Part shown: one piece after another, positions 1 through 13,102 of the stretch
How positions within the stretch are numbered: the stretch's first letter is position 1
Layout: every line of letters begins with the position of its first letter
Assembly: GCA_001510575.1 (NCBI GenBank)
Contig: LNGK01000005.1
Coordinates: forward strand, 2,425,234-2,489,233
Reading direction: 5' to 3'
Length of the DNA: 64,000 nucleotides
DNA from: Knoxdaviesia capensis
Taxonomy: Eukaryota; Ascomycota; Sordariomycetes; Microascales; Gondwanamycetaceae
The notes under the pieces: model-generated
Told to the model about the DNA's origin: nothing
Databases searched by the model: none
What the model saw: only the letters and a program-made list of their open reading frames with translations
Made by a program: the position numbers and the translations under genes

Positions 1-970
1 TTATATCGATAACTTACTAATCCTTTCCCTTAATAAATTTATAGCCGATTAATTCGAGAAAGACCTAGTAAGTATCTTAATCTCTAAGTACTAAGGAGAG
101 CCCGAATAGCTCCTAGGAATAGCTATTAAGATCGAGAACGATAGTATCTTAATTAGCTAGGATACCTATATTAGAGATATACTAGAGGAGTTCTAGTTTT
201 TAAATTACTAAACCGTAACTACGTTAATAGAGTTAGTTACCTTTTTACCCCCCGAGTATAAAGATATATAACCTACCGATTAAGGCTTATACTATCGAAT
301 AATAGGAAAGCTCTTATACTTTATAGGAAAGACCTAACCTAACGTAGCCTACGCTATATATTAGTACGCGCGCTTCTCTTACGACTTATAAATTATATAC
401 GTTAAAGGCCTAAAGCGTATACTACGGTACCTTACCGGATACGCTTAGAAGGGGATTACCTATTAACGGAGTCCTATAGTATAAGATTAGATACTAAACG
501 CCTAGGCCGATACCTCGTATAGTAATACTAAAGACGCCGAATTTAAATTAACTACTAGCTATATTATTATACTTAATAATAACCCTATTAGCTAGTATAG
601 TAAACGGTAGAGGCGGACTACTAACTCTTCCGCTAAAACTAAGATCTACGTGCTATAAGAGACTATATACTACCTAGTATAGCTTTAATATTTACTAACC
701 GAGCTTAACTTTTATATTAGGAATATTATCCTCTAGGAGGATAATACCGCTACTATTACCGCCGTTACGAAACCTACTTACTATCTAAACCTAAAATACG
801 TTAGTACGCCTCTTTACTCTACTATCGACCGAGTACGAGAACTTAATATTAGAGTATAATACGTACCTACGGTAGAATAATTAGCGGATATACTAACTAA
901 GCTATTAGGGAGAGTACTATTTAAGAGGTACGCGGGACTACTAGTATATAACGTTCCGACTAAGAAGGGG
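1..970 (+). mobile_element. RIP-degraded Ty1/copia retrotransposon, 3' part of pol (RT end and RNase H)
   Basis: One frame can be followed from about 305 to 960 although it holds many stop codons. It matches the C-terminal part of copia polyproteins. Around 305-460 is the end of the reverse transcriptase (GKLLYFIGKT, NVAYAIY, then KGLKRILRYLTGYA). Around 572-660 is the RNase H core, reading NNPIS-stop-YSKR-stop where copia has NNPISWxSKRQ. Around 851-900 is the tail, YVPTVE-stop-LADILTK. Stops fall on Trp and Gln positions, as expected from C-to-T changes on both strands. CA and TG dinucleotides are nearly absent from 1 to about 1110 and TA is very common, which is the RIP signature. The element is dead and its 5' part lies outside the window. 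Confidence 0.88.
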
Positions 971-1222
971 TATTAAATATTAGATTAATTTATATTATAT
1001 TATCCTTTATATAGCCGGAAGTTTATAATAAAGAATAAGGCTACGATAAATAGCCTAGGGAATAATAATAGATATAATATAGATTTACGAAGAGCCTAGT
1101 ATAGGAAGGGAAGCCTTAGAAGGCATCAGGGATCTAGACGGGAGGAAGCCTGGATCCCATGGGGGATAAGAAGGAAGCTTTCCCCCCATCTATTCTAGCA
1201 TAGTATTTCATAGCTATTAACT
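971..1222 (+). repeat. Probable 3' LTR of the left copia remnant
   Basis: A purine tract AAGAAGGGG (962-970) follows the end of the copia pol frame and would serve as polypurine tract. The next bases, TATTAAATATTAG, look like a RIP-mutated TGTTAAAT LTR start. RIP damage fades at about 1110-1130, where CA and TG reappear. The 3' boundary is not clear: ATTAAC near 1217 is a guess, and no target-site duplication was found. Confidence 0.35.
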
Positions 1223-4200
1223 ACTTATCTTGTTTTTTACCCCCTACCTTTTGTGAATGGTATTGACTGTAAAGTTACGCTTCCAATTCTAACCGCCTTT
1301 CCTGTATTTCCAACAGGTTCTGGCTTTTTTTTTCTTCCGCTTGCTTTTTATTTTCTTGCTGTTCGTCTGTTCTCTTCTGTTTTTTTTGCTTTTTCTTTTC
1401 CGTCGGCTTCGGGTATGAGCGTCTTTGGACCGGGGGTTCTGGTTTTCTTTTTTCTTTTTCAGCCGTTGCTGTTCGGTCGTCTTCATGTTGGCGTCCCAGT
1501 TTGGGTTTCTGTTTCCTTCAGGCGTCTTGCCTGCTTTGTCTTCTTCTTTTCTAGAGTTGCGGATTCACAGTATCGGAGGTTCACTTTCTTTTCCTAGGTC
1601 TTGTAGCTGGGGTGTTCTAGGGGGTGTTTTCTGTCAAATGAATGGGTGAGGTTTCTTATAACCTTTTTTTGTTTTTTTTTTCTCAAACCCAAGGAAGAGT
1701 GTTTGTTACCGGTGTGGACGGGACGAGGCGGTATCCTACTGTTATGGACAGTTTCAAATCCCCAGGAGGGTCCTTCGGGAGTTGAGTTTTACGAGCTGAT
1801 TTTCTTTTATTTTGTCTCTTTTTAGGATGTTGGGAATTTAGACATTGAATCACTAGAGTCGACGAGTTTGGAACAATTTTGATAGATCCTCCAGGTACTG
1901 GAGGAGTTTGATGCTTTCTAAAGTCTATATATCTGGAGGCTGGCCGGCCGCCGGACGAGCCGCGAGATTCGTGGTGATATGAGCCAACTGCTAGGGTTAG
2001 GGTTCCGAATCGAACCGAAATGTGGGGCCTTGGAGACTGTAAATTCGGGGAGTAAAGAGTGTGTTGCGAGACGAAAGGCCCCGAGAGCCGGCACCCCCGG
2101 CGAGTCTCCACGACCTGGTGGACAGACCAGTCTTTTGGAGCAGGCCTTAATCTGCGCCTGTGTCGGGCCCGTGAGTCTCCTCACTAGGCAAGGGAGAGCG
2201 AAACGAAGTCTTTGATGTCACATAGCCGACAAGGACCGTGAGATCAGGAGCCGCGGGTGAGAACGACGGCTCCATATCGCCGTTCAAGACCGCTGTGGAG
2301 TTCCCACAGGTACGGAGGAGTGAAGTCTTCCAGAGTAGAGTCCTCCGTGGGACTCTCCCCCTTTCGTTGCGAAGGTGGTGCTTGGGATAGCCTCAAGATG
2401 CCAGGGGTAGAGGCCGATTTGATGTCTGCCTGCGAAGACGACTTGAAGCGAGTTAGATGACTTACATCGGTCACTTGGCCGTGGCTGGCACTTACCTAGA
2501 TATCTCGCGTTCGAAATCACCAAAGGATATCCGGCCAGGAAAGACGAAAGGGTGTTCGTCAATGCGGAATGTCGGCCGAGACTGGCTGTTCTGGGGGATT
2601 TTCTGGACTGCTTGTCTGGTGTGCGACGTTAAGGGCGTACAGGCCCTCGTGAAAACGATTCTGAGAGCCGAGGGGCATTTTCTACTGTCTGGACTGAGCG
2701 TAACACGCAAATAAATGATAGATGAGAATAGAGCTAGACGGAAGACATATGCCTAGATCTCGAGTGCCGGAGGCCTAGGCACCTACATACCGATTCCGGG
2801 ATGTGTATAAGCTCCGTGTTTGACCGCCTGATTCATGGTTTGCCTCTGGCACATACTCTAGCTTCACCTGTAGGACTTGCTATCAAGCTGTTTTTAATAT
2901 CTGGGAGAGGATGTGGTTGCTCAACGATGTCAACCTCTAGTTCTCTTGCTCAAGGGCGAGTGCTAGTGTCTCCATACTCCCGACCGGATCTCACTCTCAG
3001 CAGGCGCACCGTTGACAGTTGGCTTACCCCCCGATATATACCGGGAACAAGCCCACATGCATCTACCAAGCATTCATGGAACGCTAATGCTCGACATTCC
3101 GGATGAACATGCTTCTGGAATCCTGACAGATGCCAGCAATAACCCCCCAAAAATGCAGGACAGCAGCAACCTAAGACACAGCCGCCAACACTCCCCCACA
3201 ATCCCCATCATCACACACGGTGCTGTGCTGCTGGGGATCTGGCTTTTGGGGGTGTGCATTTAACAAATTTGACCAGTGCACACATGTCGATCACATCCCC
3301 AAGAACCTGTCAACTCACATGTGCGTGTACGTGCGTTTCTTGACCTTCCACGCCACGCCACGCCGAACAGCCCAGGGAGGGAGGGCAAGCAGATTTGGGT
3401 AACCCCACGCCCCCTCCATGTTTGTTTGCATCGACTGATAGTTTGCGGTGATTGGCCTGTGATTCACCGTTCCCTTCAACCGGGACCGGGCGGCCGTTCC
3501 TGTGTTGAGGCTAGCCGGCCGGTGTGTCGAAGCGAGAGCACACTTACACACCTGGAGACCCGTCATTTGACGGGGTCGAGATCATCTGGCATAACTAGCT
3601 CGAGTCACATTTCTAGAACTGGACGTTCTACATCTGGACCTGGGCTGCTATCTGCGTCCTGGCCACATTTCTTAGTATGGGTGAATGCTAGGCGACATTT
3701 GAAGAGTGGCAGGAGACTGTGGTTGATGTGACTTTTGCGTGGCAGGCACACTTTCAGATACCATCTATCCGAAGGCCCGGTTCCGACGGCTCAAGACATC
3801 AATCGATGAGAGAGAATGGAATACTCTCGGCTGGTCAAGGCTCAATAACTCTAACTTTCGCTGGTTCATGGGCATAGCATGGGGGTTGACCAGGCCCTGT
3901 TGTTGCGTCCGGAAGCGAAGGAAGCTGGATCCCACGCCCAGCCTCCTCTAACTGTCTACTGGTATACGGAATCACATGCCTGCCAGAGCAGCCTTTGAGA
4001 AGGGGCGCAGATGTCGACCGTGACAACCCTGCCTCATGCAGCCGCCGGCTACGAGCCAATGTGATATCAATCCCCGGAATCTGTGCTGAGGCTTAACAAC
4101 CTGTGGTCTCGTCGCCATGACGGCCCATACAGAATCCCTACAGAGCCACAACCAGCTATTCGGCAGGCAAATACCACTACGACCCAGCGGAGCCTCCCAC

Positions 4201-7200
4201 TGCCTCTGGAGCTCTTGCTCCGGCCAAGTTTCCAACCCACCTGCTGGAGCGAGGAGGGGCGTGTGTGAACGGCAGTCCGCACATGCAGACGGACATCTGG
4301 GACTTACCCCAGAAAAAGGATCTGGGGAAGTTCGTCCGGGTGACTCAGGGGGGAAACGGTCTAGAATCAGGACCACCACAAAAGAAACAGCTGACAGACT
4401 TACTCAATCCAGCATGTCCTGGCGGGGGGGTTGGGGAGATTGAGACGAGGAAAACTTTTTCTTGTCTGACCTGGCAGGCCGGAGAGAGGGCATCTCCAAA
4501 TCGCGGAGTCGTATACAAAGCAGAAACCTGTGACTAATGCGTGACATCTCGATATTCTCCCATTGGCTCTGGAATGTTGGGAGCGGGTGGAGAGGCGGTT
4601 AGAAGTGGAAATTCTTCGTATAACCGGCAGTAGGGGATGTCTTCGTGCTCTTCTCTTTGACGGCAGGGAGATTTCTCGGACTGCCCTCTTTGGTCAAACA
4701 GGTTGGGTGGTCCAGAGGAATCGGGCATGATGCCAGTAGATTCACACAGGATCCGACCGTACCGTATCAGGAGCAGAATCTGATGGTGCTGTGTGGCTAT
4801 TCCGTTGCCTGCGCTGATAGCATGACATCATGATAGACCTGAAAGAATCCAACGGGACACGAAGAATTGACTGACGGTCCAACACCGCAAACCACAGTTC
4901 ATAACGCCCGTTAAACGAGAAAAAACATGGATTTTTTTTTTGAAGGCCGCGTGACAGAATCGGCTTACCCATATTTGTTCATCAGCTACACGCCTTTTTC
5001 CAAACTGCGTCGTATTCGGTGGAAGCGAAGGACCAGCGTGTCTGAAATTTCTGGCGTTGTGCATGATAATTGGCCTGGAGTGTCGCCCCCCTTGAGAAAC
5101 CCAAGTCAGCGAACCAAGCAAACTCCTTGCCGATGCAGAGCTACGAAAGCCGAATACCGGTCTGGGGAAGCGTGGGGGAGGGGGGGTGTACGTGTTTAAG
5201 GAAGTTTACCAGCAGACCAGAAAAAAAAAAAAGGGGGGGGGGAGGGATCCCGGGGACTTCGTGAGTGCTGAAGAGCAGCCACCAAATGCAATATACGTGT
5301 GCTGAAGTGCAATGGGGTATGGGAATAACCAAGAAAATGCCGGGGCCCGAAATGCTGAACGTGAGCAGTTGCAGGTGCCAGCTGTACTGCATAAGGTTGC
5401 CGTCCTATGTGTGAAGATGGAACTGCATCCAACTTCAGAATTTTCAACATGAAAGCCCCATCGAAAAAGTTCGTCCCGTCCGGCCACCACCACCTTCTCC
5501 AAAAACAAGATAATAAATTGAGCTGTTCTGAAAAAGAAAGCAGGAAACTACTGTACCTAACAACAACGAGGCAGTGAGAGACCGTTGGCTGAGATGTGGG
5601 GAAATGCGCGTTCCCCCACCGCTTCTTCTGAGCTCCGGTCATTCCCCAGAATATGCAGGGAGTGTGGAAGTGCACTTTCATGTACGTCGCCCAGATAGGA
5701 AACCGTCCAGAATATTTTGGTTCGACTGTCACAATGGAAGGGAAAAATCCATACATGAGCCCCCTCCCGCCCCCCCCCAAAAACAAACACTCACAGTCTT
5801 GCGTCCCAGATAGGAACTATACCATCATTCTCCACAGCAACATGCGTAGAAACGTCGTAGGCAGCAGTGATTCCAGTTTAGAGAGGGACATTGATCTGTT
5901 GTTTCTTCTCAATCCGACTTGTCGTGCATAAAAACTTGTCACCGGATGGCAGCGCCTCTGCATAAGCCTTGCTGGCGCAGCTCTCGAATGAAGGATCCAA
6001 TGCGCCGTGAGCGAACTCTCATCCGGATGACGACTTTCTTGCATCTTTGCTTGTCTGGGGAAAGAATACAGGATGGAGAAACTTAAGCGAGCGTTGATGC
6101 GGAGGAGCAGACTTGTTGAAATCAAATATTACTCGGCTCAGTTGATTTTCACTTGTTAAAAAAAAAAAAAAAAAGACGACTTGTCAAGAAGAAAGACGGA
6201 AGCAATCCAGGGATGTCGTTGCAAAGATTTTTTCTAGAAACCCTTGCCGAGTTCCCGGAAAACAGTTCAAGGAAGGAGCGAGACGGAAGGTCCCTCTGAG
6301 CTCTTGCCATATTCAAACCCACGTCTCATTCAAGAAGGACCATTGCAGTCAGTTCCTTCCCAAAATACCCCCAGAGGGCCTTTTACCAAGCCAGGACAGG
6401 AACGACCGGCAATCCGAACACACAGAAACTTCCAGGGATGGAACTTCTGGAAAAGACGCCCGCCCGGTCAGCGGTGAAAAGCAGAAGGAACGACGCCCAA
6501 GACTTTGACTTTCATTTAGTGGAGAACGACTGGGTCCTTGGAAGAACATAGGACCACCTTCCCTAAACATAGAGAAGTTCACAAGCTCCATAGATTTTAC
6601 AGGGACTTTATGTTGAAACCGTAGCGTGGGAGCCCTGGAATCTGGACTTTTTGGAAGGCACGAACACGCCTGGGCGCTACCATTGGACTAGAATCTCTGG
6701 AGAAGGACCCTTGAATGCTCCATGAAGGAGAGTTTTGATCCAACGACATGTCAATCACAGCCACGGTATCATTGTCTCTGATACGTACACCCTTCAGGAG
6801 ATATTCCAAGAAGGAGAGGAGGGGACCTTTTGGAGCAATGCCAACGCGTCAAGATTGCCCGTGTATGTGAATGGAGTAGAATATCTCGATCCCATCAGCT
6901 TAGACCAAGCTTCCTTGGAGAAAGCCACCTGCATCCTCCTCATGAATGAAAATCGGGGTATTTTATACTGTACAGACCAGCCAAATTGGCGGGACATTCA
7001 TGTGCAATCTTGTCTCACCAATATCATGGATCTGATCTTCCAACAACACAAGCGTGTGCTTTCATGAACGTGGAGTCTCAGAAGGCAAGTATAGGACTGC
7101 ACGAAAGACCTCTCGTGAACTTCGTATACCAGAACCCAGCATGCTTTGGTTTCTATTGGATAACACTTTGTCGTCAGGAAGCCATCATCCCGCACTAACC

Positions 7201-7835
7201 CCAAATCAGCAGAAAAGGTCTTTTGGGCAAATCGTTGTTCTAGGATCATGGATGCTCTCAGAGCCCCATCCAGCCAGCTGGAATAGGAATGACAGGTGAT
7301 AATAGCACGGCGGGGGGCATCGCTGATTCCCTTCCCCCCCAAAGTTGCCCCTGTATGCAGCCTAAACCGAATTTCCTTCCTGGAGAGCCCTTTTGTTTGG
7401 GACGGCTTGTAAGTAACAAGGGGGAGAAGTGTGGGGGTTAGCGTTGAGAATGGCAAAAGTGCAAAGCAAATGGTCCTGAGGGAGTGAGAAGAAGGGAAAA
7501 GCAACAGACAGACCGTGGCATGAATGCTTTCGGTGAGAGATATTCGCCGTATCTGATGCTACCTGTCGCTCTCGCTCTCGCTCTCGCGGAAACCCACTCT
7601 GACGAACTGCGACCTTTCGCGTCTCTGGCTCTTTTGGTATCGGATGCCTGGCATGGGCTGCAACTTAAATTCTTTGCATCATATGGCTGCGGCGTGTTTG
7701 CTTTTCTGCTGCGTGTCGTAAAATATCATAGACACCTGTATGCAGGAAGATAGCCTCCGACGCAACACAGCATACCGCCAGCGCAGACACCCTGGTCTAC
7801 CGATCTCTAAACTTCTCCAAATCCAGTCTGGTCCA

Positions 7836-7855
7836 TGTGTGTGTGTGTGTGTGTG
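7836..7855. repeat. TG dinucleotide microsatellite
   Basis: Ten uninterrupted TG units in non-coding DNA. Confidence 0.95.
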
Positions 7856-10800
7856 ACTGTGAGAGGCATGATTTCTTTTTGTTGGGTCCAGGAGACTTGT
7901 CTATACCGCACAAACGAGAAGTCACTTTTTCCCAAGCACATCGTGAGAAGTGCAGCCAATGGAAGCTTCCCAGAGCCCGCCTCCAGTGATAGCGCCAGAA
8001 AAGAAGTCAGCTGCCATCCTTCCACGCCCCATTCTGTTACCTAAAACTGCATCTTACATGACAAGTTGGTCTGGACAGTTTCGACATGGATGTTCATTTT
8101 CAATGTTTTGTGTTGCATGCTTGAGATGTGTTTGTCCCCATTGCTCGAACAGATATTTTGCTCGGCACCCCTTTTCCGGCCTCGGCACCGATTCCACTAT
8201 GGCTCCGGGCGTGGGAGGATCATACCAAGGAATAAACAGATGAACAAGACGTGGCCTGTATGGCCTGTATGGACATCCGCTCACAAGCAGAGCAAAAAAA
8301 AAAAACAAAAAAAAAACAAAAAAAAAACCAAGCGAGTTTCCAATATGCCCTGATGACTTTTGCGTCATATGGACGGTGACGTGAGGATTTGGTCGGGCGG
8401 GACTTCTGACCAAGAAGGGCAATGCCATGCCCTCCCACCCATGCACCTCGCTTTTTGGGGGGTGTCTTGTCATAACCACCAATCAAGCAGCCTTCACGAG
8501 GAATGGGAGGACTCGTTCTGCGTATATTAGTGCGCAAAACTTGCTCCGGAGGGGCCATGCTTCTCTTCTGCCCCCCCCATTTCATCCCACACTCCCTGGC
8601 AATGCGCCCTTTCTCTCTGCCCCTGCTTTGGGGCTTGCTCATGCAGTCTGGGAGGAAAGTCAGCTCCACGGAAAAAGCAGAGTGGGATGTGTGGGAATAT
8701 CACCTGACGACATGATTTTTACGAGGCGAGTGTGGGTATGTGGCTTGTGCTGGTTGTGGTAAACCCGCTTAGCGCTCACCGACAAATGAGGTTGTCCTTT
8801 GTGCTGACGATGTTGTGTGGGATGATACTCGGAGAGATCGATGCTATGCTGCTCTCGCACTTGTTTGGCGGGTGATAGTATCCTGTTTGACAAACCTACA
8901 CCACAACCTTGTCTCCGGCGTGTACGGACGACCACCACCCGTCAGCAGACCGAGTTCTCCAGAGCCCCAAGAGTAGCCGAGTATTAGAAAGCCGAGTGGG
9001 ATGTGGCAAAGCATAATCGGAAGGGAGATACAGCAGGTCGGGGGGGGGGAGAGGGAGAATGATCATCGGCGAGAGAGAGATTGACCTTTCCGTGCCAATC
9101 CGCCCTGTTTTTCTTGTTTCTTGTGCTTGTGGTGTCCCTCCCTCATGGGGCATCAATGCATCTCCGGATCCGACGTTCTATATGGCCCGAAGCCCAAAAG
9201 ACCAAAGCGTGCTGGTACTTGTCACAATAGGACTGTGGTGTGCTCCGTGCTGTCTCCATCGTGCATCTATACCACCACCGCCACAGCAACATCAAGCCGA
9301 CGGCCAATACGCATTTATTGCATTGTTCATCCCATGTGACGACCACAGGTTGTCGTGGCATCTCGACATGGCTTGGCCCTGCCTTAAGTGGGCGAAGCGG
9401 GAAGAGGAGACGAGCCAGCCGTTGACCACCACGTATTCAAGAAAGGAAAAGACTTCACGACGACGCACACACACACTTTTTCAGAAGTTCAGGTTGCACT
9501 GTATCAGCTATGCAGTGTGAAAGGGGGATCCACGAATAGGAAGTCCAGGAAGGCTTGCCCGTAAGCGAGCGAGAGAAGAAGTCGAAACAGAAAGCGAGAG
9601 AGAGGCAGACTAGGGTATGTCCGGGGCGGAATAGGATGGTTGAACAAGGACTGGATACCACTAAAACAAGAGAGGAAAAACTTGAATGAGAAAAGGAAAA
9701 GAAGCGGTCAACCCCATGAACCTTGGCTGGGGATGGGGGAATTTAGGGGTGTTTTGCAAAAGAATGGTCTCATCAAAAGCCTCATATGAGTAACAGATAG
9801 GGTCGACCTCCCAGCAATTTAGGAGCGTGGGATGGGGAAGAAAATTAATACAGGGGATAATATACGTGAAAAATATATATATATTTGGTCTCTCCTTCGC
9901 GGACGCCGATTCCCAGAAGCAGCATCATGGGGGGAGGGGAACACCCAACGCTTCTTGATACCGTTTGTCCTGTATGCTGTCCGCTGTGTGCTGGCCACCG
10001 CATCTCCAATCACACAGACCCACGCACTGCGTGCTTCCGACGTCGTCCGGGAGTCACCGGACGGTTGCATGTCGTCGGGTTCCGGTGAGCGTGTATATAG
10101 GGTGCTTCGTGCTCGTGTATCTTGTCACGTTCCGATAGGTGCTGTCCTGCGCATGCGATCCTACAGTGCCATTTTGTGTCTGGTTGGAATTACTTTTTTC
10201 TTGCTCTCTTGTCTTCCTGTCTTACCTGTGTGAGATTCCTCCAGGATTCCTCCGCCATTCCTATCAAGGGGGACCCGGCGGCATCCCACAAAAAAGAGCA
10301 GCCCCCCCACGCATCGGGGTTCTATGGAATTTTTCTTTCTTCTTTTCAGCGGAGCCAGCAAGTGGGGAGGCCTTAAGTCCCCAGCACTATTTTCTCCAAG
10401 ATGCAGTACTCTGAACTTTTTTATGGAGTTTGTAGCGTAATGGGAATGCTCGGGACCTGTAGTGTACGAACACATTCTGATGGATGCTTAACTACATGTG
10501 TATAGCATATTTCGCGTTGCCAGAATAAAATTACGTGCGCTTTTCGGCTTGGATCGGGGCAGCCGGTGGTCGGAAGCTGTTTCCTAAACGGAGCAAGTGT
10601 CATTGTGCTTTCATGTGTGTGACTTGTTGAGTGTCCAGGCAGGGAGGGGAATGATCGATGTGGTGTATGCGTGAGAGAGGGAGTGTTGTGGCAAACAAAT
10701 AGGGCGGCAAGAGAAGGCCATGGACGGCGTATCTCACGATGATTCGTACAATGGGAGACCAGCTGAGGGTTCGATGCTACCGTGTAACTAGTAGCGTGTT

Positions 10801-11506
10801 GAACGCAGAGCTCCGATGGGTTGATTTCGGCCCAGAGTGCTGAATTTGCCAATTCACATCCAGATGCCGTCCCCGTTGATTCCGCGCGGGTCCTAAGCGT
10901 TGATCGTCTACACATATCGCAACAAGATCTGAGTGACGTAGTGTGCTGCAAGTCAAGTTAGAAAAAGATGAAAAAAAAAAAAAAAGATAACCCCCCCCCG
11001 AGGAGAATGCTCGAGAGGTCGTTGGTATTACAGCACCTGCTTACTCGAAAAGATTGTTCTCAGTCTGATATGTCTGCACCTATCTGGCATAAATAGCCGG
11101 CGCGGCCATTGCAACTATACCGCACAGCCATGGTCCCAACATCATGGACCTGGGAACAGACATCGGATCCAACAACTGCACCCAACCCCTTGCTCAGACA
11201 AGAAAAATTTCTACTTTCTTATTTGAGTCCAGAGGGTTGGTCTGCAGGCGGCTCGGTTTCCTCATTCAGAACCCTGACCTCCCAGTGCCCGAAGAATGAT
11301 GCGGAGAGCGAGACGAAGACTTTTCTTCTGGTTCCCATGACATGACAGGTCGTGTAGTGGACAAGGCGGTAAGGCCAGAATCCTCCTTTCTAACCGGATT
11401 CAGCAGAGCTCGGTTCCCGTGGGCATGGGACCGGAGAAGAGAGAGTAGGAGAAAGGGTGAGGCGAAGGCTGTGCGGGCTGGCTTGTGCTCTAGGCTTGTG
11501 TCAACA

Positions 11507-11535
<29 letters not shown>
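11507..11535. repeat. AC dinucleotide microsatellite
   Basis: About fourteen AC units in non-coding DNA, just after a short CAA-rich start. Confidence 0.95.
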
Positions 11536-11537
<2 letters not shown>

Positions 11538-13038
11538 AACGATCTCACAACTGAGAGATCTTGAGAGTGGGAGGACCACAGTTGAACTGATAGCTTGTTT
11601 ACCTAGATAGGAAACCCCAAGCAAGGTTCTAATTTCTGGGCTGGCGACAACGCATAGGGAAAACACGCCGACAGCCATGTGCGGAAACGACAGCGGAGGA
11701 AGAAGAAAAGAAGTCACGTCTGGCCAACACACGAGAGCTTCGAGGAGGTTGAATTGGCCAATATCTGATCCGAGGTGTGGTGCTAGCCGTGCCTTGAGGA
11801 TAGGATGTATTCTGGCTGTGCCCCTATTCCCTCTCTCCGATGATCCTCACTTCCGCGTCTCTTGTATCACTCACTCTGTTCACTAGACTCACCGAGAATT
11901 AGAGTACGTGCTTCTATGCACTTGTGTCCTTACTCGGCAGTACAGACAGACATAGCAATGGGACAAAGCTGCAGTGCGGTATTCGGAGAACTTGCGAGGC
12001 GATGCTAAGAGTCTCTGTCCCCTTTCTTCTCTTATACACACACTCCCCGCTTTAAACGCACTCCCCCAATCCCTGCTTTCTCCCCACCCATGGCGAAAAA
12101 AAAAGGAACGAAAATCACAGGAAGCAAAAGCCGGATGAGGAAGAACCAGAGGCCTCAAAGGAATTACACCAAATGTCATACCCGGATCCTCTTGGCTAGG
12201 CAAATATACTCGCAATATCTCAAGCCACCGAGGAAAACACATACCAGATCTGAATAAAGCTTTTCCCTGTATATCTAAACGGGACGGCTACGATGCATCG
12301 GGGGACGGCCAAAGCCATGCCGGAGAACATTTTCATGTGCCGTGGTCGGGTACCAGCGTCATGGATAGTGGCACACCGGAGACCGGCCTTCAGCGCGGGA
12401 GATGAAGAGAAGTGAGAACACGGTACATATATACAAAGCAGGAGAGGGCAAAAAAAAAAAAAGGCACCCCCCTCGTCATAGCCATAGTTGGAGAGCCCAC
12501 ACGGAGTGGGAATTTCACCCTTGTTCCCTACAAGCAGGAAAAAAAGGAACCATACACCCCAAAACCGAGAATACTTGTATTTTTTCCACAGTGGAGTTGG
12601 GCTATATCAGAAGCCAGGTTAACGGCCTATGGGGAGCCTGCAACTTCCAGACCACTTACAAGAAGGGGGGCGTGTGCAAGCCACTTGGGTGCAGAGACCA
12701 CATACGGCTCTTCCTTTCTCTCCCACTTACACCATGGCCGCTTCATTACGCTTTTACTGGCTCCTTGGATCTTCCTCGTCAGCTCATGTGTCCTCTACGA
12801 TGTTTGCGTTGTCGTTTGTTTAAAGGGCCACTGTTCCCCCTCCATCCTTCTCGGTCGTCTCTTCCCATTCCTCTTCTCTGTTCTTTGACTCTCTATCTCA
12901 TCAGCTTCTTCCTCCTTCACAGCAATCCTCTTTTCGTCTTGGCCTGCTTCTTCTTCTCTGTTATCTGGAGGTCACCCTTCTAATAATACATTCTCATCAA
13001 CTCACCCAACTCACACTTAACACCCTCCACCTCTCCTA

Positions 13039-13061
13039 TCTCTCTCTCTCTCTCTCTCTCT
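13039..13061. repeat. TC microsatellite in the leader of the DapA-family gene
   Basis: A TC run about 40-65 bases before the ATG at 13103, inside a longer pyrimidine-rich stretch. Such tracts are common in promoters and leaders of well-expressed fungal genes, so this fits a core promoter or 5' UTR. Confidence 0.85.
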
Positions 13062-13102
13062 TCATCTCTTCTTTCACCCACAGCCCCTCACCCACATCCA
13101 CA

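Larger units (their letters stand above)
1223..13102. other. Long gene-free stretch (about 11.9 kb)
   Basis: No open frame here shows a recognisable domain, plausible splice chain or codon bias like that of the genes further right. The stretch holds pyrimidine-rich blocks (1310-1560, 12720-13080), A or C homopolymers (for example 6160-6174, 8293-8330, 10972-10998), a TG microsatellite near 7836 and an AC microsatellite near 11507. The part before 13103 is CT-rich and is probably leader or promoter of the aldolase gene. Non-coding RNAs, fast-evolving small proteins or decayed genes could be present but cannot be shown from sequence alone. Confidence 0.55.

Noticed and set aside
6735..7067. 110-codon plus-strand frame with protein-like composition
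   Set aside because: No family recognised, and a comparable 168-codon frame lies on the other strand nearby. Not enough to call a gene.
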